A stretch of DNA of 56,449 bases from Aedoeadaptatus coxii. Lineage in GTDB: Bacteria > Bacillota > Clostridia > Tissierellales > Peptoniphilaceae. The stretch is from NCBI RefSeq assembly GCF_903819215.1, contig NZ_CAIJCT010000018.1, one strand, 5' to 3'. This document shows, piece by piece, positions 15,208 to 23,699 of this stretch. Made by a program: the position numbers and the translations under genes. Position 1 is the first letter of the stretch. Each line of letters opens with the position of its first letter. A model generated the notes under the pieces. The model saw nothing but the letters and a program-made list of their open reading frames with translations. It had not been told where the DNA came from and searched no databases.

Positions 15208-16724
15208 TGCTGGACGAAACCTTAAAAAATCAGGTGAAACAGTATTTACAACTTCTCGAAGGGGAAGTTGTATTTTCTGTTAGCTTGGATGATTCTGAAA
15301 ATTCCAAACAGCTAAAGGGTTTTGTGGAAGAGATCGTCGGTCTTTCAGATCGTCTGCATATGGAGGAAAAGGAACTTGAGCTGACGCCGAGTTTTGCTCT
15401 CTCTTCCGGCGATCGCGGAGGCATCGTCTTTGCCGGCGTGCCTTTGGGCCACGAGTTTGAATCTTTCGTCTTAGCTCTTTTGCAAGTAAGCGGACGCCCT
15501 CCAAAGATTGAGGAGCATCAGCTGGAGAGAATAAAGTCCATCGATCGCGAATTGGCCTTTGAAACGGTAGTAAGTTTAAGTTGCCACAATTGCCCGGAAG
15601 TGGTGCAGGCGCTAAACATTATGTCGGCGGTAAATCCGAAGATTAGCCACCGTATGGTAGACGGCTCCATGTTCCAAGAATATGTGGACAAAAAAGGCGT
15701 TATGGCCGTGCCCGCAAGTTTCTTAAATGGGGAAAGTTTCTATAACGGCAAGATTAATTTAAATGCCATACTCGATAAAGTGACGGGCAAAAAAGAAAGA
15801 CCCTCCCTAAAAGATAAGCCCCTTTACGACCTCCTCGTTATCGGAGGAGGCCCTGCCGGTGCTACGGCGGCGATTTACGGCGCGCGCAAAGGGATTAAAA
15901 CGGGTTTGATCGCGAAAAACTTCGGCGGTCAAGTGGAAGAGACCCTCGCCATCGAAAACATTACGGGCTTCCCCTATACGGAAGGACCAAAGTTTATGGC
16001 GTCGGTTAAAGAGCACGTCTTAAAGTACAAGGTAGATCTAATGGACGAAGTGGAAGTGGAAAACATCCACAAGGACAATGTCTTGAAGATCACCACCGAT
16101 AGCGGCGAGCTTTCGGCGAAGACGGTGGTCATTGCCACCGGTGCGAAATGGCGTCTGATCGGCATTCCCGGCGAAATCGAATTTCGTAACAAGGGCGTGG
16201 CCTACTGCACCCATTGCGACGGCCCGCTCTTCAAAGGGAAAAAGGTTACCGTCATCGGCGGCGGCAATTCCGGTATCGAGGCGGCCATCGACTTGGCAGG
16301 TCTCGCCAAAGAAGTGTTGGTTCTCGAATTTTTGCCGGATCTTAAAGCCGACAGCGTCCTTCAAGATAAGTTAAAGACTTTAAACAATGTTCGCGTCGTC
16401 ACCAATGCGGAAACGATAGCTTTGGAAGGCGGCGACAAACTTGAAAAAATTCGTTATGTCGACCGTATCAGCGGAGATGCACACGAAGAAGCTACCGACG
16501 GCTGCTTTATACAAGTCGGCCTCGTACCCGTGACGGAATGGGTGGAAGGCATCGAGAAGAACAATCGCGGCGAAATCCTCGTCGACGAAGTGGGCGCCAC
16601 CAGCATGGAAGGCGTTTTTGCGGCGGGAGACTGCACGAACAGCGCCTTTAAGCAAATCGTCATCGCCCAAGGCAGCGGCGCCACGGCAGCTCTTGGAAGT
16701 TATCAGTATTTAATGCGGCAATAA
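15207..16724 (+). CDS. ahpF: Alkyl hydroperoxide reductase subunit F
   Basis: 505 residues. The N-terminal tandem thioredoxin-like region (about 1-195) carries the redox pair C126-H-N-C129. A linker leads to the thioredoxin-reductase-like part, with the FAD motif G-G-G-P-A-G, the redox pair C-T-H-C near residue 335, an NAD(P)-binding G-G-G-N-S-G and the closing A-A-G-D-C. It moves electrons from NAD(P)H through FAD and two disulfides to AhpC. One-base overlap with ahpC gives tight coupling. Complete and of usual length. Confidence 0.95.
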   Translation: MLDETLKNQVKQYLQLLEGEVVFSVSLDDSENSKQLKGFVEEIVGLSDRLHMEEKELELTPSFALSSGDRGGIVFAGVPLGHEFESFVLALLQVSGRPPKIEEHQLERIKSIDRELAFETVVSLSCHNCPEVVQALNIMSAVNPKISHRMVDGSMFQEYVDKKGVMAVPASFLNGESFYNGKINLNAILDKVTGKKERPSLKDKPLYDLLVIGGGPAGATAAIYGARKGIKTGLIAKNFGGQVEETLAIENITGFPYTEGPKFMASVKEHVLKYKVDLMDEVEVENIHKDNVLKITTDSGELSAKTVVIATGAKWRLIGIPGEIEFRNKGVAYCTHCDGPLFKGKKVTVIGGGNSGIEAAIDLAGLAKEVLVLEFLPDLKADSVLQDKLKTLNNVRVVTNAETIALEGGDKLEKIRYVDRISGDAHEEATDGCFIQVGLVPVTEWVEGIEKNNRGEILVDEVGATSMEGVFAAGDCTNSAFKQIVIAQGSGATAALGSYQYLMRQ

Positions 16725-16763
16725 AAATAAAATCACAAAATCATAAAATTGAATCCTCTTGTG

Positions 16764-16801
16764 AAATCGGCAGATGGCGAAAAGCTGTTTGCCGATTTTT
16801 T
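16764..16801 (+). terminator. Terminator of ahpCF
   Basis: AAATCGGCA (16764-16772) pairs with TGCCGATTT, with a second inner stem between GATGGC and GCTGTT, followed by a T run ending about 16801. Confidence 0.85.
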
Positions 16802-16877
16802 ACGTCGCCATTTTCGATTGTGTAAGTTTTAAATTCTATTCTTTTCGGTATCTATTGTTTATAGAAAAGAGGTTTTT

Positions 16878-17348
16878 ATGTTTTACGATTATTCAGTGAA
16901 AGATATCGAGGGGAAGGACGTGTCCCTTTCCAAATATGAAGGCAAAGTTGTCCTCGTGGTGAACACGGCGAGCAAATGCGGTTTTACGAAACAATACAAG
17001 GGGCTGGAAGCGCTCTACGAAAAGTACAAGGACGATGGTTTCGTCGTCTTAGGTTTTCCCTGTAATCAATTCGGCAGTCAGGAGCCGGGGAGTAATGAAG
17101 AGATTCAAAATTTCTGCGACATTACGTTTCAAGTGACGTTCCCCATGATGGCGAAGATCGACGTCAACGGCGAAAAGGAAGATCCTCTTTACACTTTCCT
17201 GAAAAAGGAACAGGGCGGCCTTTTCGGCAAGGACATTAAATGGAATTTTACGAAATTTCTCATCGACCGAAAGGGCAACGTCGTCGATCGGTTTGCGCCG
17301 CAAAAATCGCCGGAAAGTTTTGAAGACGCCATAAAGGCGTTGCTGTAA
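16878..17348 (+). CDS. Glutathione peroxidase family thiol peroxidase (Cys type)
   Basis: 156 residues in the thioredoxin fold. The active-site cysteine is C34 in T-A-S-K-C-G-F-T, with the conserved Q in N-Q-F-G-S-Q-E-P and the W-N-F-T-K-F motif completing the catalytic group. The cysteine replaces the selenocysteine of animal enzymes. A further cysteine in G-F-P-C-N-Q is typical. Bacterial members mostly use thioredoxin, not glutathione, as reductant. Standing directly after ahpCF, it extends a peroxide-defence cluster. SD AAAGAGG lies before ATG 16878. Confidence 0.9.
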   Translation: MFYDYSVKDIEGKDVSLSKYEGKVVLVVNTASKCGFTKQYKGLEALYEKYKDDGFVVLGFPCNQFGSQEPGSNEEIQNFCDITFQVTFPMMAKIDVNGEKEDPLYTFLKKEQGGLFGKDIKWNFTKFLIDRKGNVVDRFAPQKSPESFEDAIKALL

Positions 17349-17353
17349 AAAGG

Positions 17354-17381
17354 AATCCCTCGTCTTCGGCGGGGGATTTTT
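17354..17381 (+). terminator. Terminator of the glutathione peroxidase gene
   Basis: AATCCC-TCGTC folds onto GGCGGGGGATT around a TTC(G) loop and ends in five T. The SD of the next gene starts only a few bases later. Confidence 0.75.
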
Positions 17382-17395
17382 AAAAGGAGGGCATT

Positions 17396-19657
17396 TTGAA
17401 AGACGAGATTCGCCTCTACGGCATGCGGGAAAATAATTTAAAGAACATCGACATGACGCTTCCGAAAAATGAAATTGTCGTGTTTACCGGGCTTTCCGGC
17501 TCGGGGAAGTCGTCGGTGGTATTCGATACTGTTGCGAAGGAAAGTAAAAGGCAGCTGACGAAGGATTTTTCATCTTACGAACGTCGCCACATGACCTTAT
17601 ACAGACGACCGGATGTAGATAAAATCGAGAACTTAAGCACGGCCGTAGTAGTGCGTCAACGGGCGATTCACTCGAGTTCGCGGTCGGATATTGCGAGCTA
17701 TATGGACATCGGACCGATGATGCGCTTGCTTTTTTCCCGCATAGCCGAGCCGAAGATTCAAGAGGCAAGCGATCTTTCGAAGTATTCCCGCTACGGCACC
17801 TGCCCCACCTGTGACGGCAATGGCTTGGAGATCGAGGTGGATCTGGAGAAACTGGTGGATTTCGACAAATCACTTCGGGACTATGCGGTGCAGTTCGCGC
17901 CCCTTTCGCCGAGCCAATGGCAGGGCCGATGGATGATGACCTGCGGCCTCTTCGATCCGGATCTTCCCATAAAGGATTATCCGAAGGAGGATTACGATCT
18001 CTTTATTTACGGTCCTGCCGACGGCGGCGTGGTGCTCGCACCTTTCCATACGAAAAACGGCGATCATAAATCTTGGTGGGACGGCCTTATTCCGCGTTTC
18101 GAACGGCTCTATGTGAAGCGGGATATTTCCAATTTAAAGAGCGTGTCGAAAGAGGATGTGCTCGCTTTTTGTCATTACGCCCGTTGCGGAACCTGTGAGG
18201 GCACGGGGCTCCACCCGAAGGTGCTGGAATCGAAGATTAATGGTTTCAATATTGCCGATATTTACAATCTGGAAATGGAAGAGCTCCTGGAATTTTTAGA
18301 ATCCGTCGAGGGAGATTACGGGAAAACTTTGGCGCACCAAATGATTCCCACGGTGGAACAACTTATGGCCATGGGACTCGGCTATTTAAATTTAAATCGT
18401 CAGGTGTCCACGCTTTCGGGCGGAGAAGCTCAGCGCTTAAAGATCGCTTCGAAGCTCGGATCCACGCTCAATAATTTGTGCTATATATTCGACGAGCCTT
18501 CCGCCGGTTTACATCCGGAGGAAGTGAAGAAGATCGGCAGTATCTTTAAAGCCCTTAGGGATCGGTACAACACGGTGCTTATCGTAGAGCACGACGATCA
18601 GATTATCGACATGGCCGATTGGATCGTGGAAATGGGGCCGGGATCCGGTCGCCACGGCGGAGAGATTGTCTTCCAGGGAAAGCCCGAGGCCTTGGAAAAT
18701 CGCGAAAAACGATCCGCCGGGGACTTTAAACTCCCGGAAGAGAAAAGTTTCGAGGGTTTTTATGAGGTATCTCATGTAACGAAGAATAATTTAAAGGATA
18801 TCTCCGTGAAGATTCCGAAGAACAGTTTGACGGGGATCTGCGGCGTGTCGGGCTCCGGGAAGAGCAGTTTGATCGACGCGATTTACGAGCACTACGATCA
18901 AGCGATTATGATCGATCAAAAGGAAATCGGCCAATCCGGGCGCTCCAATTTGGCTACGTATATGGGGGTTATGGATAAGATCCGCGATCTATTCGCCAAA
19001 GAAAATAAGGTGGATAAGGGGCTCTTCTCCTTTAATTCCAAGGGCGCCTGCCCGACTTGTAAGGGGAAGGGTTTTGTGGAGCCGGACGTGGCTTATTCCG
19101 ATCCGGTTAAAATTATCTGCGAGGATTGCGGCGGGGAGCGCTATTCCAAAGAGGCGAGGAGCTACACTTACGGCGGCCATTCTATCGTCGACGTGCTCCA
19201 TATGACGGCGGAAGAAGCAAAGGATCTCTTCGACGACGATATGATTCGAAAGCGACTGAGCCTTCTCGAGGAGGTTGGCCTTTCCTATCTCTCCCTCGGT
19301 CAGGCCACGAGCACTCTCTCCGGCGGGGAACTCCAGCGACTAAAGCTCGCCCATCGCCTGCGTCGCAGGGGTGAACTTTATATTTTCGACGAGCCTACTC
19401 GGGGACTTCACACGTCCGATGTTCAAAACTTCCTCGCGTTACTTCAAAATCTCGTAGAAAATGAAAATACCGTCGTGGTCATCGAACACGATATGGAAGT
19501 ATTGCTCCACGCGGATTATATTTTGGAACTTGGGCCCGGGGCGGGGAAGGATGGCGGCAATATTATTTTTGAGGGAAATCTTCGAGATTTCTTAAATGAA
19601 GATACGAAGACGAGCAATTATTTAAAAAAAGCGCTCAATGCAAAAAAAGACGGGTAG
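17396..19657 (+). CDS. Class II UvrA-like ABC ATPase
   Basis: 753 residues, against about 940 for housekeeping UvrA. Start is TTG 17396 behind AAAGGAGGG. Two UvrA-type ATPase halves are present. The first has Walker A G-L-S-G-S-G-K-S-S (32-40), zinc-binding C-P-T-C and C-G-T-C pairs, and signature L-S-G-G-E-A-Q-R. The second has G-V-S-G-S-G-K-S-S, C-P-T-C and C-E-D-C pairs and a second signature. The length fits the class II group, which lacks the UvrB-binding domain. Members have been linked to DNA damage tolerance or drug resistance, but the role is not firmly known. It lies after the peroxide genes, so oxidative damage is a possible context. Confidence 0.85.
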   Translation: MKDEIRLYGMRENNLKNIDMTLPKNEIVVFTGLSGSGKSSVVFDTVAKESKRQLTKDFSSYERRHMTLYRRPDVDKIENLSTAVVVRQRAIHSSSRSDIASYMDIGPMMRLLFSRIAEPKIQEASDLSKYSRYGTCPTCDGNGLEIEVDLEKLVDFDKSLRDYAVQFAPLSPSQWQGRWMMTCGLFDPDLPIKDYPKEDYDLFIYGPADGGVVLAPFHTKNGDHKSWWDGLIPRFERLYVKRDISNLKSVSKEDVLAFCHYARCGTCEGTGLHPKVLESKINGFNIADIYNLEMEELLEFLESVEGDYGKTLAHQMIPTVEQLMAMGLGYLNLNRQVSTLSGGEAQRLKIASKLGSTLNNLCYIFDEPSAGLHPEEVKKIGSIFKALRDRYNTVLIVEHDDQIIDMADWIVEMGPGSGRHGGEIVFQGKPEALENREKRSAGDFKLPEEKSFEGFYEVSHVTKNNLKDISVKIPKNSLTGICGVSGSGKSSLIDAIYEHYDQAIMIDQKEIGQSGRSNLATYMGVMDKIRDLFAKENKVDKGLFSFNSKGACPTCKGKGFVEPDVAYSDPVKIICEDCGGERYSKEARSYTYGGHSIVDVLHMTAEEAKDLFDDDMIRKRLSLLEEVGLSYLSLGQATSTLSGGELQRLKLAHRLRRRGELYIFDEPTRGLHTSDVQNFLALLQNLVENENTVVVIEHDMEVLLHADYILELGPGAGKDGGNIIFEGNLRDFLNEDTKTSNYLKKALNAKKDG

Positions 19658-19670
19658 TCCGTCTTTTTTT
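19642..19670. terminator. Shared bidirectional terminator of the UvrA-like gene and bioB
   Basis: A-run plus GACGG (19642-19653) pairs with CCGTC plus T-run (19659-19670). The hairpin covers the stop codons of both converging genes (TAG 19655-19657 on plus, and the bioB stop at 19669-19671 on minus), so both transcripts can end here. Confidence 0.85.
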
Positions 19671-20619
19671 ATACCGTAAGATGAAAGTGGTGGCGGCGAA
19701 TCATTTGTAAATCGCGGGATTCGGCGGCGCCCTTCGTGTTTAAAAAATTGCCCGTAATGGCGGCGTTCATGCCGGCGTGTAGCGTCGCTTCTCCGTCGCC
19801 CGAAAGGAGTTGCCGTCCTCCGGCAAGACGCAAATAAGCGTTCGGCAGAATGTGACGAAAGATGGCGACTGTGCGGAGGATTTCGTCTTCGGCCATGGGC
19901 TGTCGATCTGCAAGGGGCGTGCCTTCCATGGGGCTTAGGATGTTAAGGGGCACCGATCGAATGCCGAGGCCCCTAAGGGTGAGTGCCAAATCCACCCGAT
20001 CTTCCCGCGTTTCGCCGACATTAAAAATGCCGCCGCTGCAGACTTCGATACCTAAGGATTGGGCGTCTTGTATGGTTTGAATTTTTTCGTCATAGGTATG
20101 GGTCGTGCAGATGGAAGGGAAGTAGCGACGAGAGGTTTCCAGATTATTGTGTAGTCGTTCGAGCCCTGCTTCTTGTAACAGCGCCAATTCGTCGCGATGC
20201 AATAAGCCGCCGGATAAGCAGAGTCGGAGATTGGTTTCCCGTTTCAGGCGGCGATAAAGGTGCGCTACATTTTCCACATCTCGTTTCGAAAGCTTTCTCC
20301 CTGCAAAGACGAGGGCAAAGTGACGAATGCCGGCAGCGTCTGCACACTTGGCGTTTTCGATTACTTTTTCGTCGTCGATGGTGTTTAAAAGATCCACCCG
20401 GCCCTCGCTTACGGAGGATTGCACGCAAAAAGCGCAATCTTCCGAACAGTGGCCGTTTCTACCGCGCATAATGGTGCAGAGATCGAATGTGTTTCCCAAC
20501 AGAGCGCGGCGAATAGTGACGGCGCTTTCCATTAAGGTGTTTAAGGGTTCATGGTAAAGGGCCAGGGCATCTTCCCGTTGGAGTTCGTAGCCTTTTATTA
20601 TTTTTTCCGTGGGTATCAT
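19669..20619 (-). CDS. bioB: Biotin synthase-like radical SAM enzyme
   Basis: 316 residues. The radical SAM cluster motif is C58-x3-C62-x2-C65 in H-C-S-E-D-C-A-F-C-V-Q-S. Other BioB hallmarks are N-N-L-E-T-S, V-C194-S-G-G-I-F, a P-M-E-G-T-P loop and R-L-A-G-G-R. BioB inserts sulfur into dethiobiotin, the last step of biotin synthesis. Of the residues that hold the sulfur-donating [2Fe-2S] cluster in E. coli, C134 (for C128), C194 (for C188) and R264 (for R260) are present, but the C97 position reads Ala102 in H-F-A-L-V-F. It may use another auxiliary cluster, as reported for BioB of some anaerobes, or have a different product. No other bio synthesis gene is in the window; bioY is at 52490. 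Confidence 0.8.
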   Translation of the reverse strand: MIPTEKIIKGYELQREDALALYHEPLNTLMESAVTIRRALLGNTFDLCTIMRGRNGHCSEDCAFCVQSSVSEGRVDLLNTIDDEKVIENAKCADAAGIRHFALVFAGRKLSKRDVENVAHLYRRLKRETNLRLCLSGGLLHRDELALLQEAGLERLHNNLETSRRYFPSICTTHTYDEKIQTIQDAQSLGIEVCSGGIFNVGETREDRVDLALTLRGLGIRSVPLNILSPMEGTPLADRQPMAEDEILRTVAIFRHILPNAYLRLAGGRQLLSGDGEATLHAGMNAAITGNFLNTKGAAESRDLQMIRRHHFHLTV

Positions 20620-20658
20620 GTAATATCTCCTCGTTTTAACTGCTCGAATTTTAAAATC

Positions 20659-20673
20659 GACATTCTAATTGTA
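20659..20673 (-). promoter_or_regulatory. Candidate operator upstream of bioB
   Basis: On the minus strand the site reads TACAAT, three bases, AATGTC. It has the same layout as the perfect palindrome before bioY (TACAAT, three bases, ATTGTA at 52459-52473), with ten of twelve half-site positions equal. TACAAT may also serve as the bioB -10. A common biotin-responsive repressor is a reasonable guess but rests on two sites only. Confidence 0.35.
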
Positions 20674-20733
20674 TAGGAACTTCTTAAAATTTAAAAGTAG
20701 CAAAAATATCAAAGTAAAAGAGTGCGATTTAAA

Positions 20734-20762
20734 TTGACTGTATATTTTCGAAGGTATATAAT
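20734..20762 (+). promoter_or_regulatory. Promoter of the acyl-CoA dehydrogenase gene
   Basis: TTGACT (20734-20739) and TATAAT (20757-20762) are 17 bases apart, a near-consensus sigma-A promoter, 72 bases before the gene. Confidence 0.8.
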
Positions 20763-20834
20763 TAATGAAAACGATTATCGTGTTGCAGTTCAGCGACAAA
20801 AATCTTTTTTAAAACATATATTAAGGAGGAAAGA

Positions 20835-21977
20835 ATGGATTTTAATTTATCTAAAGAACATCTGGAAGTGCAAGAAAGAGCGCGGAAATTCGTCGAAGAA
20901 CGGGTTCTTCCCGGCGTCATCGAACGGGATCAAAACTCGATTTACCCCATGGAACAATATCAAGAAATGGTAAAAGCGGGTTTTGTCGGTTTTCAATTCG
21001 ACAAAAAGTACGGCGGTCTCGGAAAAGACTATATGTCCTACATTTTAACTATTGAAGAATTAGGCAAAGTGGACGCATCTCTTTGTGTTCTTTATTCCGT
21101 TTCCCTTTCTCTGTTCCTCGGCGGTATTTTAAAATACGGCACGGAAGAACAAAAGAAATTCTTTATCGGCGGCGTGGCTGACGGCTCCATTACCGGTTGC
21201 TTCGCTTTAACTGAAAAGAACGCAGGTAGCGACGCAAGCGGTGTACAAACCGTGGCGGTTCGCGACGGCGACAATTACATTATTAACGGTACGAAACGTT
21301 TTATCACCAACGGCAAGACGGCAGATTACGCTATGCTCGTCGCTAAAACCGATGTCGACGCTCCCGGCACCAAGGGCCTTACGTCCTTTATGGTTCCCAC
21401 CAACACTCCGGGTTATGAAGTGGTCGGTTTGGAAGACAAAATGGGCCTTAGAAGTGCGGAAGTTGCCGAACTTAAATTTACCGACATGGTCGTACCCGCA
21501 TCCGCTCGCCTCGGCGAAGAAGGCGACGGCTTCAAGCTTGCTATGGAAACGCTCAACGGCGGTCGCGTCGGCGTAGCCGCACAAGCTTTAGGTATTGCAA
21601 AAGGCGCTTATGCTCACGCCATCGAATTTTTGAAGAGACGCGAACAATTCGGCAAACCTCTTTACAAAAATCAATACCTCGCGTTTAAAGCGGTTGATCT
21701 CAGAAACATCATCGATCAAGCGGAACTTATGCTTTATAAAGCGGCTTGGTTGGAAGATCAAGGCATTCAAGATCCCAAAGCTTGCGCTCAAGCAAAACTT
21801 CTTTGCTCCGACGCCGCCATGGCTGTCACAACTGAAGCCATTCAATTAATGGGCGGGGAAGGCTACATGAAAGAATTCCACGTGGAACGTATGATGCGCG
21901 ATGCTAAGATTACGCAAATCTACGAAGGCACCAACGAAATTCAACGTATGGTTATTCAAGGACCGGTCTTCAAATAA
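20835..21977 (+). CDS. Acyl-CoA dehydrogenase (butyryl-CoA dehydrogenase-like)
   Basis: 380 residues, the standard length of short-chain acyl-CoA dehydrogenases. The three family domains are seen: an alpha N-terminal part; a middle beta part with C-F-A-L-T-E and N-A-G-S-D for FAD and substrate; and a C-terminal helical part ending with Y-E-G-T-N-E-I-Q, whose glutamate is the usual catalytic base. It oxidises or, in fermenting anaerobes, forms butyryl-CoA with an electron-transfer flavoprotein. No etfAB or other butyrate genes are adjacent; it is a single-gene unit with its own promoter and terminator, so the substrate is not certain. SD AAGGAGG before ATG 20835. Confidence 0.88.
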   Translation: MDFNLSKEHLEVQERARKFVEERVLPGVIERDQNSIYPMEQYQEMVKAGFVGFQFDKKYGGLGKDYMSYILTIEELGKVDASLCVLYSVSLSLFLGGILKYGTEEQKKFFIGGVADGSITGCFALTEKNAGSDASGVQTVAVRDGDNYIINGTKRFITNGKTADYAMLVAKTDVDAPGTKGLTSFMVPTNTPGYEVVGLEDKMGLRSAEVAELKFTDMVVPASARLGEEGDGFKLAMETLNGGRVGVAAQALGIAKGAYAHAIEFLKRREQFGKPLYKNQYLAFKAVDLRNIIDQAELMLYKAAWLEDQGIQDPKACAQAKLLCSDAAMAVTTEAIQLMGGEGYMKEFHVERMMRDAKITQIYEGTNEIQRMVIQGPVFK

Positions 21978-21990
21978 TGGAATGAACGCA

Positions 21991-22036
21991 AAAAGCGGTA
22001 GATGAGAGAAATCTCACCTGCCGCTTTTTATTTTTT
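21991..22036. terminator. Terminator between the converging acyl-CoA dehydrogenase and SDR genes
   Basis: AAAAGCGGTAGATGAGA pairs with TCTCACCTGCCGCTTTTT around a GAAA loop, with small mismatches, followed by a T-rich tract; the A-run at the other side allows action on both strands. Confidence 0.85.
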
Positions 22037-22048
22037 GCGATACTTCAT

Positions 22049-22783
22049 TTAACGGAATCTTCCGTCGATGGGAATAATATCTCCGGTGATGTAGCCGGCT
22101 TCATCGGAGATAAGGTATTTTACAAGACTTGCGATTTCTTCGGGTTTGGCAAAACGGCAAACGCCGACGTCCTCTTTCAGCGCGTCCAGTTCCTCCGCAC
22201 TAAAATCTTTTCGCATCATATCGGTATCGACGATGCCGGGAGCCACGGCATTGACGCGAATGCCGCTGGGTGCCAGTTCGTAGGCCAGGGCTTTTGTCAA
22301 GGCGTTGACACCGCCTTTCGATGCGGAATAGCAGGTTTCCATACTGGCGCCTGTTTCGCCCCAAATGGAGCTGATGTTGATGATGACCCCTTCGTGACGG
22401 GCAAGCATATGGGGAAGGGCCCTTTTGGAACTTAAAAAAACCGAATTCAGATTGGTGGCGATGATCTCTTGCCATTTGTCGAAGGACATGTCCTGGAGGA
22501 GAGAATAGTGAGAAATTCCCGCATTGTTTATGAGAATATCCACGTGGCCGAAATTTTTCTCCGCCACATGGAATAAGTAATCCACCTCTTCTTCCCGGCT
22601 GACGTCGGCTTTGACGGCGATAGTGAGCGGATTGGTTTTGCGCAGTTCAGAGAGGAGCTGAAGGGCGGCCTCCTCGCTGTTGTGGTAATTAATGACCAAT
22701 TTGTATTCAGGATTTAATTTTTTCGCAATGGCGGCTCCGATTCCCCGTGAAGAGCCTGTAATTAAAACTGTTTTCATAACCAT
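22049..22783 (-). CDS. Short-chain dehydrogenase/reductase (FabG-like)
   Basis: 244 residues. The Rossmann motif is T-G-S-S-R-G-I-G near the start, then N-N-A-G, the catalytic serine in I-N-I-S-S-I-W-G, and Y-S-A-S-K. These are all residues of a classical NAD(P)-dependent SDR. It is closest in style to 3-oxoacyl-ACP reductases, but many SDRs look so and fab genes are absent around it, so the substrate is open. Start could be 22783 or the second ATG at 22777; no clear SD is seen for either. It is transcribed separately from the NAD operon, whose terminator lies just upstream. Confidence 0.85.
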   Translation of the reverse strand: MVMKTVLITGSSRGIGAAIAKKLNPEYKLVINYHNSEEAALQLLSELRKTNPLTIAVKADVSREEEVDYLFHVAEKNFGHVDILINNAGISHYSLLQDMSFDKWQEIIATNLNSVFLSSKRALPHMLARHEGVIINISSIWGETGASMETCYSASKGGVNALTKALAYELAPSGIRVNAVAPGIVDTDMMRKDFSAEELDALKEDVGVCRFAKPEEIASLVKYLISDEAGYITGDIIPIDGRFR

Positions 22784-22833
22784 TTTTTAACACATTTTAG
22801 ATTCGTTTTCCAGATAAATTTAATAAAGGGAAT

Positions 22834-22880
22834 AAAAAAAGGTTCTAAGGCAGTCGGTAGATGGGCTGCTTTAGAACCTT
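22834..22880 (-). terminator. Terminator of the NAD operon
   Basis: On the minus strand AAAGGTTCTAAAGCAG pairs with CTGCCTTAGAACCTTT around a loop of about 12 bases and continues into T residues. It closes the nadA-nadC-niaR-nadX transcript. Confidence 0.85.
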
Positions 22881-22885
22881 TCTCT

Positions 22886-23689
22886 TTAGAAGAATTGAAT
22901 GGGCGATGCCAAGTTTTCCAAAAGGGCGACGACGCTCCACGCCGCCGTAATGCTGGATTTCGGATTGCTCGGATCGGGCTTTGATGTAATTTCTACTACG
23001 GCCTTGGCTTTTTCGTTTTCCACCGTCACGCGATGGGTATTGCCGCGGCTTTCGGGATCGGAGATCAAGCGGACGCCTGTCCGTTCGGCGCCGTTGGTGA
23101 CGATGCCCGTAGCCACGGAAACATTGGTGTTTTTGGGAAAGCCCGCAATGGCTTCTCGAGCATTTCCCTCGAAGGCCGTGCACTTCTCATGTTCCGGCAA
23201 GGGTTTGCCCTTTAAATAGGGAGCGCCGTTTAAACTCTTCGGCGCTTTTGTGCTTTGAATTTCGCTCGTCGTATCCCCCATTAAAAAGAGGGTGCGCATA
23301 ATGTCGAAGCCGCCGATGGCGCCGGAGGTAATGTGTACTTTGCAGCCGGCGGTTGCGGCTGTCTTTTTAATGTGCTCGTAAAGGGCTTCATCTGCCAATG
23401 CGCCCACCGATGTAATCACTACATCTTTTCCCGCGTCGAGAAGGGGTGTGATGTATTCTTTTACGGCGCCGACGCCTGCAATTTCCACGACGATATCCGT
23501 ATCGTCCTCTAAGAGAGCGTCGAAGGAGGGGTAGAGGGGAATGGATTTTCCAGCGACCATTACAGATTTTTCCGCAAGGGCGCTGTCGTAAATTCCCTTT
23601 AGATTGTAAGATGATCCGAGTTTTTCGACGAGGGCGCGGTTTAAAATTTTCCCAAGCGCACCATAGCCGATAACGGCAATATTTTTCAT
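22886..23689 (-). CDS. nadX: L-aspartate dehydrogenase
   Basis: 267 residues. Rossmann motif G-Y-G-A-L-G at residues 8-13, then the aspartate dehydrogenase C-terminal domain with S-G-A-I-G-G-F and the conserved histidine in G-N-T-H-R. NadX oxidises L-aspartate to iminoaspartate with NAD(P)+, the substrate for quinolinate synthase. It takes the place of the oxygen- or fumarate-dependent oxidase NadB, which is not found in this operon. Fourth gene of nadA-nadC-niaR-nadX; SD AAAGGAGAA before the start and only ten bases after the niaR stop. Confidence 0.88.
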   Translation of the reverse strand: MKNIAVIGYGALGKILNRALVEKLGSSYNLKGIYDSALAEKSVMVAGKSIPLYPSFDALLEDDTDIVVEIAGVGAVKEYITPLLDAGKDVVITSVGALADEALYEHIKKTAATAGCKVHITSGAIGGFDIMRTLFLMGDTTSEIQSTKAPKSLNGAPYLKGKPLPEHEKCTAFEGNAREAIAGFPKNTNVSVATGIVTNGAERTGVRLISDPESRGNTHRVTVENEKAKAVVEITSKPDPSNPKSSITAAWSVVALLENLASPIQFF

Positions 23690-23699
23690 AGGTTCTCCT

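Noticed and set aside
20722..20973. 83-codon ORF before and over the start of the acyl-CoA dehydrogenase gene
   Set aside because: It covers the promoter and overlaps the real gene in another frame; no SD and no family features.
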